From an uncultured Clostridia bacterium (GTDB lineage: Bacteria; Bacillota; Clostridia; Oscillospirales; Oscillospiraceae): a stretch of DNA of 5,322 nucleotides. The notes beneath the pieces were generated by a model, which was not told where the DNA came from, did no database searches, and saw only the letters and a program-made list of their open reading frames with translations. The translations under genes and the position numbers were made by a program. The stretch is taken from assembly GCA_945918315.1 (NCBI GenBank), contig CAMEIK010000101.1, forward strand, positions 1-5,322. Direction: 5' to 3'. This document shows positions 1 to 5,206 of the stretch, in pieces; the stretch's first letter is position 1; the number at the start of each line of letters is the position of its first letter.

Positions 1-144
1 TAGCGAATCGATATTTTCTCCGGTGCGCTGTTTACCGCGGTTTTCCACGTTTCACGGTTGGCTTCCGGGAAAGGGCAAGTACCAATTCCGTCTCCTGCCA
101 CGGGGTTTCGGGCCCGGTTTCCCCCAATTTTTGCGGGAAACGGA
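1..144. other. Upstream region with no identifiable gene
   Basis: No gene is supported here. All three forward frames are free of stops for more than 165 bases (frame 1 from 4 to 183, frame 2 from 2 to 169, frame 3 running into nadE), but none has a start codon with a ribosome site and none of the translations is recognisable. The stretch contains small dyads: TTCCGGGAA near 64-72, CGGGCCCG at 109-116, and GTTTCCC (117-123) facing GGGAAAC (135-141) with an 11-base loop. No T-run follows the last one, so it is not a convincing terminator. The region may be the spacer after an unseen upstream gene or decayed coding sequence. Confidence 0.4.
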
Positions 145-173
145 TTGCAATTTGCCGGGGAACTTGGTATGAT
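145..173 (+). promoter_or_regulatory. Predicted sigma-A promoter of nadE with extended -10
   Basis: TTGCAA (145-150) and TATGAT (168-173) are separated by 17 bp, and TGG lies directly before the -10 (165-167), which forms a TGn extended -10 element. The predicted transcription start is near 180, giving a leader of about 24 nt before the ATG at 204. The -35 is the centre of an 8-bp perfect palindrome, ATTGCAAT (144-151), which could be a protein-binding site or chance. The call rests on consensus match and correct distance from the gene. Confidence 0.65.
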
Positions 174-192
174 AAGATCAGCTTGATGATCT

Positions 193-197
193 GGAGG
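193..197 (+). promoter_or_regulatory. Shine-Dalgarno site that sets the nadE start
   Basis: GGAGG at 193-197 sits 6 bases before the ATG at 204. The in-frame upstream starts TTG 183, ATG 186 and ATG 198 lie too close to, before, or directly against this site, and the first two lie within a few bases of the predicted transcription start. The ATG at 204 is therefore the best start. Confidence 0.8.
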
Positions 198-203
198 ATG
201 CTT

Positions 204-2153
204 ATGCTTGACTTCATTCGAATTGCCTGCGCGGTGCCGCCCGTGAAGGTGGGGGATGTGGCCCGGAATACCCGGGACATCTGCGCCTGTATCGAAAAGG
301 CGGATGGGCAAAACGTGGACCTCATTGTTTTCCCCGAGATGTGCCTGACGGGTTATACCTGTCAGGATCTGTTCCATCAGGAGATGCTCCACCAGGGGGT
401 AAAAGCGGGAATGGGGGAGATTGCTGCCTGTTCCAGAAAGCATCCCAACCTGACCATCGTTGTGGGCCTGCCGGTCCGGGTTGGAATGGGGATGTACAAC
501 TGCGCTGCCGTGGTGACAAACGGCGCGGTGACCCTGAACGCCAAGCACCATATCCCCAATTACAATGAATTTTACGAGAAGCGCTGGTTTAATTCCGGCG
601 CCCAATTACCGGAGGAGGGGATCCGGATTCCGGCTTCGGAGCTGGGTCTGGACCAGGGAGATATTCTGCTGGGGAGCAACAGAATCGTAACCATCGGCGA
701 CGAAGCCAAGGTGGGCGTGGAGATCTGCGAGGATCTGTGGACTCCGCTGCCTCCCAGCACCTTACTGGCACTGGGCGGGGCGGAGGTAATCGTGAATCTG
801 TCCGCCTCCAATGAGACCATTGGAAAGCGGGCCTACCGCCGGGAGCTGGTGAAGCATCAGTCCGCGGCGCTGAACTGTGTCTACGCCTATTGCTCCGCCG
901 GGTCTACGGAGTCTACCCAGGACCTGATTTTTTCAGGGCATAGCATCATCGCGGAAAACGGTACGGTTCTGGCCCAGAGCAGTCAGCCCATTGCCACGGA
1001 TTATCTGCTGATTCAGGACTGTGATCTGGGGCGGATCCGGGCGGACCGCCGGAAGAATAAAAGCTATTCCGACGTGGCTGCCGCCATGGCTCCCAGAGTT
1101 TCCGTGGTGCGCTCAGCCGCTGCTGGGTCGGAGCTTCGCGGGGATGGCAGCCTTTACCGGCTGCAGAAGCTTCCTTTCGTGCCCTCCGGAAAAAATGACC
1201 GAACCGAACGGTGTATGGAGATCTTTCGGATGCAGGTGGCAGGGCTGAAGCAGCGGCTGTCCGCTATCCAAACAAACGCGGTGGTCGGCATCTCGGGAGG
1301 CCTGGATTCAACCCTTGCGCTGCTGGTGTCCGTGGAGGCTATGCGGCAGCTGGGGAAGGACGCCTCCCATGTCTATGGCGTTACAATGCCCTGCTTTGGT
1401 ACCTCGGACAGAACCTACCGGAATTCCCTGGAGCTGATGGAAAAGCTGGGGGTCAGCAGTAAGGAAATCAACATCCGGGAGGCGGTAACCCTTCACTTCC
1501 GGGATATCGGCCATGACGCCCGGGTTCACAACGGCACCTATGAGAACTCCCAGGCCCGGGAGCGGACCCAGATTCTTATGGACTACGCCTCCGTAGTGGG
1601 TGGCATCGTCATCGGTACCGGCGACCTGAGCGAGCTTGCCCTGGGCTGGTGCACCTACAATGGCGACCACATGAGCATGTATGGCGTCAACAGCTCCATT
1701 CCCAAGACGCTGATCCGATGGATGATTGAGGCCATTTCCGAAATGCCGGAGTTCGCTTCCGCCAGGCCGGTGCTCCAGGATATTCTGGATACGCCCATCA
1801 GTCCGGAACTGCTTCCGCCGGACGGAAACGGACAGATCTCCCAGCAAACCGAGGATATTGTGGGGCCCTACGCGCTGCATGATTTTTTCCTGTACTACAT
1901 GCTGCGCTTTGGCTTTGAGCCGAAGAAAATCTATGCTTTGGCCTGCAGGGCCTTCGCCGGAGAGTATGACGGCGGGACCATCAAAAAATGGATGACAGCC
2001 TTCTACCGCAGGTTCTTCACCCAGCAGTTCAAACGCAGCTGTATGCCCGACGGCGTGAAAGTGGGCTCTGTGTGTCTGAGCCCCCGGGGGGATTGGAGGA
2101 TGCCCAGCGACGCAAGCTTCCGGCTCTGGATAGAGCAGACCGAGCAGCTGTAA
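204..2153 (+). CDS. nadE: Glutamine-dependent NAD+ synthase (nitrilase + synthetase domains)
   Basis: This cytoplasmic enzyme catalyses the last step of NAD+ biosynthesis, the ATP-dependent amidation of nicotinate adenine dinucleotide. Its N-terminal glutaminase supplies the ammonia. The 649-aa length fits the long two-domain type (about 640-680 aa), not the ammonia-only type (about 275 aa). Residues 1 to about 270 form the nitrilase-like domain with the Glu-Lys-Cys triad visible: E45 in FPEMCLTGY, K114 in NAKHHIPNYNEFYE, C175 in VGVEICEDLW. From about residue 320 comes the synthetase domain, with the ATP pyrophosphatase P-loop SGGLDS at 364-369, the GTGDLSELALGW motif at 471-482 and the conserved tail around VGSVCLSPRGDWRMPSDA. 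No frameshift or missing catalytic residue is seen. It has its own promoter and is followed after 2 bases by a terminator, so it appears to be transcribed alone. The motif spacing agrees with the Mycobacterium tuberculosis enzyme (E52, K121, C176), offset by 7 at the first two positions and 1 at the cysteine. Confidence 0.97.
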   Translation: MLDFIRIACAVPPVKVGDVARNTRDICACIEKADGQNVDLIVFPEMCLTGYTCQDLFHQEMLHQGVKAGMGEIAACSRKHPNLTIVVGLPVRVGMGMYNCAAVVTNGAVTLNAKHHIPNYNEFYEKRWFNSGAQLPEEGIRIPASELGLDQGDILLGSNRIVTIGDEAKVGVEICEDLWTPLPPSTLLALGGAEVIVNLSASNETIGKRAYRRELVKHQSAALNCVYAYCSAGSTESTQDLIFSGHSIIAENGTVLAQSSQPIATDYLLIQDCDLGRIRADRRKNKSYSDVAAAMAPRVSVVRSAAAGSELRGDGSLYRLQKLPFVPSGKNDRTERCMEIFRMQVAGLKQRLSAIQTNAVVGISGGLDSTLALLVSVEAMRQLGKDASHVYGVTMPCFGTSDRTYRNSLELMEKLGVSSKEINIREAVTLHFRDIGHDARVHNGTYENSQARERTQILMDYASVVGGIVIGTGDLSELALGWCTYNGDHMSMYGVNSSIPKTLIRWMIEAISEMPEFASARPVLQDILDTPISPELLPPDGNGQISQQTEDIVGPYALHDFFLYYMLRFGFEPKKIYALACRAFAGEYDGGTIKKWMTAFYRRFFTQQFKRSCMPDGVKVGSVCLSPRGDWRMPSDASFRLWIEQTEQL

Positions 2154-2155
2154 GC

Positions 2156-2217
2156 AAAAAAACCGGCGCTTCGGATACACACTGCCCTGAGGCAGGTGCC
2201 TGGAAGCCGGTTTTTTT
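2156..2217 (+). terminator. Intrinsic terminator after nadE, possibly bidirectional
   Basis: A7 plus CCGGC (2156-2167) is complementary over 12 bases to GCCGG plus T7 (2206-2217). The stem continues after a two-base bulge with TTC/GAA (2170-2172 with 2203-2205). A second hairpin sits inside it: CTGCC (2182-2186), loop CTGA, GGCAG (2191-2195). A T7 run follows on the + strand, and the matching A7 run gives a T-run on the - strand, so the structure could stop transcription both ways. It begins 3 bases after the nadE stop. Confidence 0.88.
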
Positions 2218-2274
2218 GGAATGAATTCGTGAATACTGTCAAAAATCTTTCAGAAACTCATGGATATTCTACAA

Positions 2275-2303
2275 TTGACACAAAAAGTCCAAAGACCTAT
2301 AAT
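2275..2303 (+). promoter_or_regulatory. Perfect-consensus sigma-A promoter for the membrane hydrolase gene
   Basis: TTGACA (2275-2280) and TATAAT (2298-2303) match the consensus at all 12 positions with the optimal 17-bp spacer. The sequence just upstream is A/T-rich. The predicted transcription start is near 2310, leaving a short leader of about 28 nt before the ATG at 2338. A 6-bp inverted pair, TGGATA (2261-2266) and TATCCA (2309-2314), brackets the promoter. Strong basal transcription is expected unless a repressor acts here. Confidence 0.88.
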
Positions 2304-2322
2304 GAGTGTATCCAAATCAACA

Positions 2323-2329
2323 GGGGAGG
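2323..2329 (+). promoter_or_regulatory. Shine-Dalgarno site that sets the hydrolase start
   Basis: GGGGAGG at 2323-2329 lies 8 bases before the ATG at 2338. The frame is also open back to an ATG at 2260, but that codon lies upstream of the promoter core and has no ribosome site, so the longer version is rejected. Confidence 0.85.
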
Positions 2330-2337
2330 GCATTCCT

Positions 2338-4338
2338 ATGAAGCAAAAACGGAAACGCAGCGGGATTCTGCTGGCGGTTCTGACCGTCTGTGTGCTGGTT
2401 TTTATGCTGATTGCCAACGGCATTCAGACGGATCATGGAAATGTAACCATCACAACAGAATCCTTCGCGATGGAGGAAGGAACCGTTACATACAAGCTAT
2501 ACCGGCCCAAAACGGCTACCGCGGAGAATCCGGCACCGGCGGTTCTGCTGCTTCACGGCTATCAGAACGATAAGGATACCTGTGATGCCTATGCCATTGA
2601 GCTGGCCCGCCGGGGCGCTGTGGTTATGGCCATCGACGAATATGGTCACGGCAATACAACCCTGGGAATGCGGAGCCGGGGCGCCGTCAATCACAAGCTC
2701 AGAGTGAACTATGGCACGGAGGGAGTGCAGGTCAAGGAAATCTCCGGAACCGGGCGGTATAAGCTGCTGATGAACCTGTCCAATCTGGACTTTTTTAACA
2801 AGTACTATTCTCAGGACGCGCAGGGCAACGCCATCCTGGATTCGTCTATGGGCGGCGCGGCGGCGTACGCGCTGCTGGCGGAGCTGGATTTTGTGGACGC
2901 CACCCGGATGGGTGTTTCCGGACACTCCATGGGTACCTGGGCTTCCTGGTCCGCGGCGGCGGCGTGGTCGGGTGCCACGGACGCGGTGGGACAGGACATT
3001 TCTCCCAAGTGCATTGTTCTGCAGTGCGGCGAGCTGTTCTATGAAGCGGCCTGTGACGAACGGGATCTTCAGTTCCGGAACGTGCTTCTGCTGCAGGCAA
3101 AGTATGACGAATTCAATTATTTCCGGGATTATCAGAACACGGTCAGCGACGCCCTCCTTGCCACCCCTCTGCGGCAGGAATTCCTTGGCACCACCGATGG
3201 CGCATGGAACACCACCTATGGGGATTTCTCGGATGGCTCTGCCCGCCGGATCGAGCTGCTGATGACAAACCACCGGCTCACTACCCACGATGCCCATGGT
3301 ATGACCGCGGCCATGGACTGGTTTGACAAGGCCATTGACCTGCCCACGGCGCTGGAACCCAACGACCATGTGTACGCGGTGAAGGAAACCCTTGGGCTCC
3401 TTGCCATGCTGGCGGCCATCGCTGCCATGATTCCTGTTCTGGAATTGCTTCTGACCCTGCCCTTCTTCCGGAAGGTCTGCTTCACTCTGCCGGAGCGTCC
3501 CCATCGGATCCATACAGGATGGAAGTGGTGGAAGGGCGCCCTGATCACGGTGGCGGTTTCTGCTTTAACCTACCCCTTTATGACCCAGCTGGGCCACGCG
3601 CTGCTGCCGTTGCCGGAGAATATCTTCCGCATGACCATCGGCAACGGCTTCCTGGCCTGGTATTTGCTGCTGATTATCATTATGCTGGCAACCACCATAC
3701 TCCCTTATCGGCGCGCGAGGAAACGGGGCTTGCCTATGGATTATGTGGACCTGGGCCTTTCCGGACCAGAGCACGGGGAAAAGCTGGATTGGGCGCTGTG
3801 CGGAAAGTCCGCAGTGCTGGCGGTTATTATGGTGGGGTATCTGTACCTGCTCACGGTTCTCTGCACCGCGCTGTTTGGTCTGGACCTTCGGTATATCTGG
3901 CCCTTCTTCCGTGGATTCACGGCTGCCAGATTTGGGCAGTTCCTGGTGTATCTGCCTGTGTTCGCTCTGTTCTTTGTGCTCAACAACAGTAAGATCTTTG
4001 CCCAGATGCGTCAGAAAGCCACGGACCAGCCCGGCTTCAAAGGCTTCCTTTCCTGCTGGTGGAAGAACGCTGTGTGCATGGCGGGGGGCATTGTGCTGCT
4101 GATGCTGGTGGAGTACATTCCGTTCTTTGCCGAAATCGGTCCCGGTGTGGACCTGCTGTTCAGCCCCACCTTTGGCGGCCCCTTTATGTCGCTGATGATC
4201 GTATTTGTGCCCCAGGTGGTGGTATTCAGTCTGATCTGCACCTACACCTACCGGCGGACAAAGAGTGTGTATGTGGGCGGCTTTACCGCGGCCATGATGG
4301 CCTGCTGGATTGTCACCGGCGGCTCGGCGATGTTCTGA
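2338..4338 (+). CDS. Membrane-anchored alpha/beta hydrolase with multi-helix C-terminal domain, function unknown
   Basis: The 666-aa protein begins with a basic stretch (KQKRKR) and a hydrophobic signal anchor at about 9-26. Residues 30 to about 345 form an alpha/beta-hydrolase domain: a strand and oxyanion-type LLLHGY (HG at 73-74), the AIDEYGHG turn (98-105), and the nucleophile elbow GHSMG (195-199, Ser197). Likely acid and base are Asp257 (AKYDEFN) and His317 or His320 (TTHDAHGM). About eight helices follow, near 352-377, 400-423, 436-456, 491-513, 532-549, 577-597, 616-638 and 644-664. Basic residues cluster in alternate loops (378-400, 457-490, 551-577, 639-642), which puts the hydrolase domain and the C-terminus outside the cell by the positive-inside rule. 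It has its own strong promoter. The family suggests an esterase, lipase or peptidase-like activity on an envelope or external substrate; the substrate is unknown. It is not obviously a transporter, and no ATPase motif is seen. The open frame, ribosome site and topology make the gene secure, while its role is inference. Confidence 0.9.
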   Translation: MKQKRKRSGILLAVLTVCVLVFMLIANGIQTDHGNVTITTESFAMEEGTVTYKLYRPKTATAENPAPAVLLLHGYQNDKDTCDAYAIELARRGAVVMAIDEYGHGNTTLGMRSRGAVNHKLRVNYGTEGVQVKEISGTGRYKLLMNLSNLDFFNKYYSQDAQGNAILDSSMGGAAAYALLAELDFVDATRMGVSGHSMGTWASWSAAAAWSGATDAVGQDISPKCIVLQCGELFYEAACDERDLQFRNVLLLQAKYDEFNYFRDYQNTVSDALLATPLRQEFLGTTDGAWNTTYGDFSDGSARRIELLMTNHRLTTHDAHGMTAAMDWFDKAIDLPTALEPNDHVYAVKETLGLLAMLAAIAAMIPVLELLLTLPFFRKVCFTLPERPHRIHTGWKWWKGALITVAVSALTYPFMTQLGHALLPLPENIFRMTIGNGFLAWYLLLIIIMLATTILPYRRARKRGLPMDYVDLGLSGPEHGEKLDWALCGKSAVLAVIMVGYLYLLTVLCTALFGLDLRYIWPFFRGFTAARFGQFLVYLPVFALFFVLNNSKIFAQMRQKATDQPGFKGFLSCWWKNAVCMAGGIVLLMLVEYIPFFAEIGPGVDLLFSPTFGGPFMSLMIVFVPQVVVFSLICTYTYRRTKSVYVGGFTAAMMACWIVTGGSAMF

Positions 4339-4378
4339 GGACCGGAAAACCCAAAATCATGTATGCCGTCAGGATGCG

Positions 4379-4408
4379 CTGCCACTCCGGGAAAGCCCCC
4401 GGTATTAT
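4379..4408 (+). promoter_or_regulatory. Possible weak promoter upstream of the small ORF
   Basis: CTGCCA (4379-4384, 4 of 6 to consensus) and TATTAT (4403-4408, 5 of 6) are 18 bp apart. A start near 4415 would produce a transcript carrying the small ORF at 4444 and then rbr. It overlaps the weak hairpin at 4387-4402 and is much weaker than the promoter at 4448-4476. Confidence 0.25.
4387..4402 (+). terminator. Weak GC hairpin after the hydrolase gene (doubtful terminator)
   Basis: CCGGG (4387-4391) and CCCGG (4398-4402) can pair around a 6-base loop, 49 bases after the hydrolase stop. What follows is TATTATAG, not a T-run, so termination is likely inefficient. No better terminator is visible between this gene and rbr, so read-through into rbr is possible. 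Confidence 0.25.
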
Positions 4409-4443
4409 AGAAGGTGAGGAATTTCGCGGAGGAGAAAGAAACA

Positions 4444-4515
4444 ATGGTTGCGCGGGGAAAAACAATATGCTATAATATTCCAGCCAAAGGTCAATACTAT
4501 GTTGGTATCATGTGA
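4444..4515 (+). CDS. Possible 23-residue small ORF upstream of rbr
   Basis: An ATG at 4444 follows GGAGGAG (4428-4434) by 9 bases, a ribosome site as strong as those of the three real genes. The frame runs 23 codons to TGA at 4513. The peptide begins MVARGKTICYN and ends QYYVGIM, with one cysteine and no recognised domain. Its codons overlap the predicted rbr promoter (4448-4476), so it could only be translated from a transcript starting further upstream, such as read-through from the hydrolase gene or the weak promoter at 4379-4408. It ends 55 bases before the rbr start, inside the predicted leader hairpins, which would suit a leader peptide. It may equally be a chance ORF. Confidence 0.2.
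   Translation: MVARGKTICYNIPAKGQYYVGIM
4448..4476 (+). promoter_or_regulatory. Predicted sigma-A promoter of rbr with extended -10
   Basis: TATAAT (4471-4476) is a perfect -10 and is preceded by TGC (4468-4470), an extended -10 element. TTGCGC (4448-4453) lies at the 17-bp distance and matches the -35 at its TTG. The predicted start is near 4483, giving a leader of about 88 nt. CTATAAT resembles half of a PerR box, but the other half is absent, so PerR control is not supported by sequence alone. Confidence 0.7.
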
Positions 4516-4534
4516 CCGCCCGAAACGGCTGTCA
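4489..4534 (+). other. rbr 5' leader with two mutually exclusive hairpins
   Basis: Hairpin A pairs GGTCA (4489-4493) with TGACC (4513-4517) and ATAC (4494-4497) with GTAT (4505-4508), with a 4-base bulge CATG. Hairpin B pairs TGAC (4513-4516) with GTCA (4531-4534) and GCC (4518-4520) with GGC (4527-4529), with one mismatch and the loop CGAAAC. Both use TGAC at 4513-4516, so only one can form at a time. Neither hides the ribosome site at 4558-4563. No known riboswitch class is recognised. Confidence 0.3.
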
Positions 4535-4557
4535 TGAAAAATCAAATTGATTCATTC

Positions 4558-4563
4558 AGGAGG
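4558..4563 (+). promoter_or_regulatory. Shine-Dalgarno site that sets the rbr start
   Basis: AGGAGG at 4558-4563 lies 7 bases before the ATG at 4571. The upstream in-frame TTG at 4547 lies before this site and has none of its own. The resulting N-terminus, [14 protein letters not shown], matches the start of known rubrerythrins. Confidence 0.88.
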
Positions 4564-4570
4564 AAACAAT

Positions 4571-5110
4571 ATGGCAAATAAATATGCCGGTACCCAGACT
4601 GAGAAGAACCTGGAAGCTGCCTTCGCGGGGGAGTCCCAGGCCAGAAACAAGTACACCTATTTTGCTTCCAAGGCCAAGAAGGATGGCTTTGAGCAGATCG
4701 CCGCTCTGTTCCTGAAGACGGCGGATAACGAAAAGGAGCACGCGAAGCTGTGGTTCAAGGAGCTGGGCGGAATCGGCTCCACTGCCGAGAACCTGGCTGC
4801 CGCCGCTGCCGGTGAAAACTACGAGTGGACCGATATGTATGCCGGTTTTGCCAAGACTGCCGAGGAAGAGGGCTTCCCGGAGCTGGCTGCCAAATTCCGG
4901 GGCGTTGCCGCCATCGAGAAGCACCATGAGGAGCGTTACCGTGCCCTGCTTCACAATGTGGAAATGCAGGAAGTCTTCGCCAAGAGCGAGGTGAAGGTCT
5001 GGGAGTGCCGCAACTGCGGCCACATTGTGGTTGGCGAGAAGGCTCCCGAGATCTGCCCGGTCTGCGCCCATCCCCAGGCATACTTTGAAATCAACGCGAA
5101 GAACTACTAA
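4571..5110 (+). CDS. rbr: Rubrerythrin, diiron peroxide reductase with C-terminal rubredoxin domain
   Basis: This cytoplasmic protein protects anaerobes by reducing hydrogen peroxide to water, using electrons passed from NAD(P)H through a reductase and rubredoxin. Residues 1 to about 138 form the ferritin-like four-helix domain. The expected diiron ligands are all present: E21 ([10 protein letters not shown]), E54 and H57 (NEKEHAK), E82 and E85 (GENYEW), E116 and H119 (IEKHHEERY). Residues about 140-179 form the rubredoxin-like domain with its Fe(Cys)4 ligands C146 and C149 (CRNCG), C162 and C165 (CPVC). The order, with rubredoxin at the C-terminus, is that of classical rubrerythrin rather than the reversed form. 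At 179 aa it is about a dozen residues shorter than the Desulfovibrio vulgaris protein, the missing part being the loop between H57 and E82. It has its own promoter and terminator, which suggests monocistronic, possibly peroxide-responsive expression. Confidence 0.97.
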   Translation: MANKYAGTQTEKNLEAAFAGESQARNKYTYFASKAKKDGFEQIAALFLKTADNEKEHAKLWFKELGGIGSTAENLAAAAAGENYEWTDMYAGFAKTAEEEGFPELAAKFRGVAAIEKHHEERYRALLHNVEMQEVFAKSEVKVWECRNCGHIVVGEKAPEICPVCAHPQAYFEINAKNY

Positions 5111-5164
5111 TCCGGCTGTCATTGCCTGATCTGCCGGAAGCAGGCGCTAACCCAAAACAGCAGA

Positions 5165-5206
5165 ACACCGCCGTAAGCCTTTTGTAAGGCCTGCGGCGGT
5201 GTTTTT
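5165..5206 (+). terminator. Intrinsic terminator after rbr
   Basis: ACACCGCCG (5165-5173) pairs fully with CGGCGGTGT (5194-5202), a 9-bp stem. After a 3x3 internal loop the stem continues as GCCTT (5177-5181) with AAGGC (5186-5190), closed by the loop TTGT. The T5 run at 5202-5206 follows. It lies 54 bases after the rbr stop. Confidence 0.9.

Larger units (their letters stand above)
4526..5122 (+). repeat. Ten-base direct repeat flanking rbr
   Basis: CGGCTGTCAT occurs at 4526-4535 in the leader and again at 5113-5122, two bases after the rbr stop codon. The two copies flank the rbr coding region in the same orientation. The first copy is the 3' arm of leader hairpin B and the second begins the 3' untranslated region. 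Ten bases is short enough to arise by chance. Confidence 0.35.

Noticed and set aside
32..325. 97-codon - strand frame across the nadE start
   Set aside because: It overlaps the nadE promoter and N-terminus, has no recognisable domain and no support as a divergent gene.
1308..2180. 290-codon open frame on the - strand inside nadE
   Set aside because: It is the mirror of a GC-rich coding frame. The + strand carries every catalytic motif of NAD synthase, and the antisense product has no recognisable domain or ribosome site.
2260..2337. Longer hydrolase start at ATG 2260
   Set aside because: This codon is upstream of the predicted promoter core, lacks a ribosome site, and would put a polar stretch before the basic signal-anchor start.
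2497..3513. 338-codon open frame on the - strand inside the hydrolase gene
   Set aside because: Same cause: GC-rich codons leave few stops on the opposite strand. The + strand frame has the promoter, ribosome site, nucleophile elbow and membrane helices.
4359..4475. 38-codon frame from ATG 4359 to TAA 4475 between the hydrolase gene and rbr
   Set aside because: No ribosome site precedes its ATG, the composition is unremarkable, and it ends in the rbr -10 element.
4470..4484. PerR box over the rbr -10
   Set aside because: Only the left half (CTATAAT) resembles the inverted-repeat consensus; the right half does not match, and the A/T word is explained by the -10.
4556..5122. 188-codon open frame on the - strand covering rbr
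   Set aside because: The + strand encodes an intact rubrerythrin with all metal ligands. The antisense frame is a shadow.
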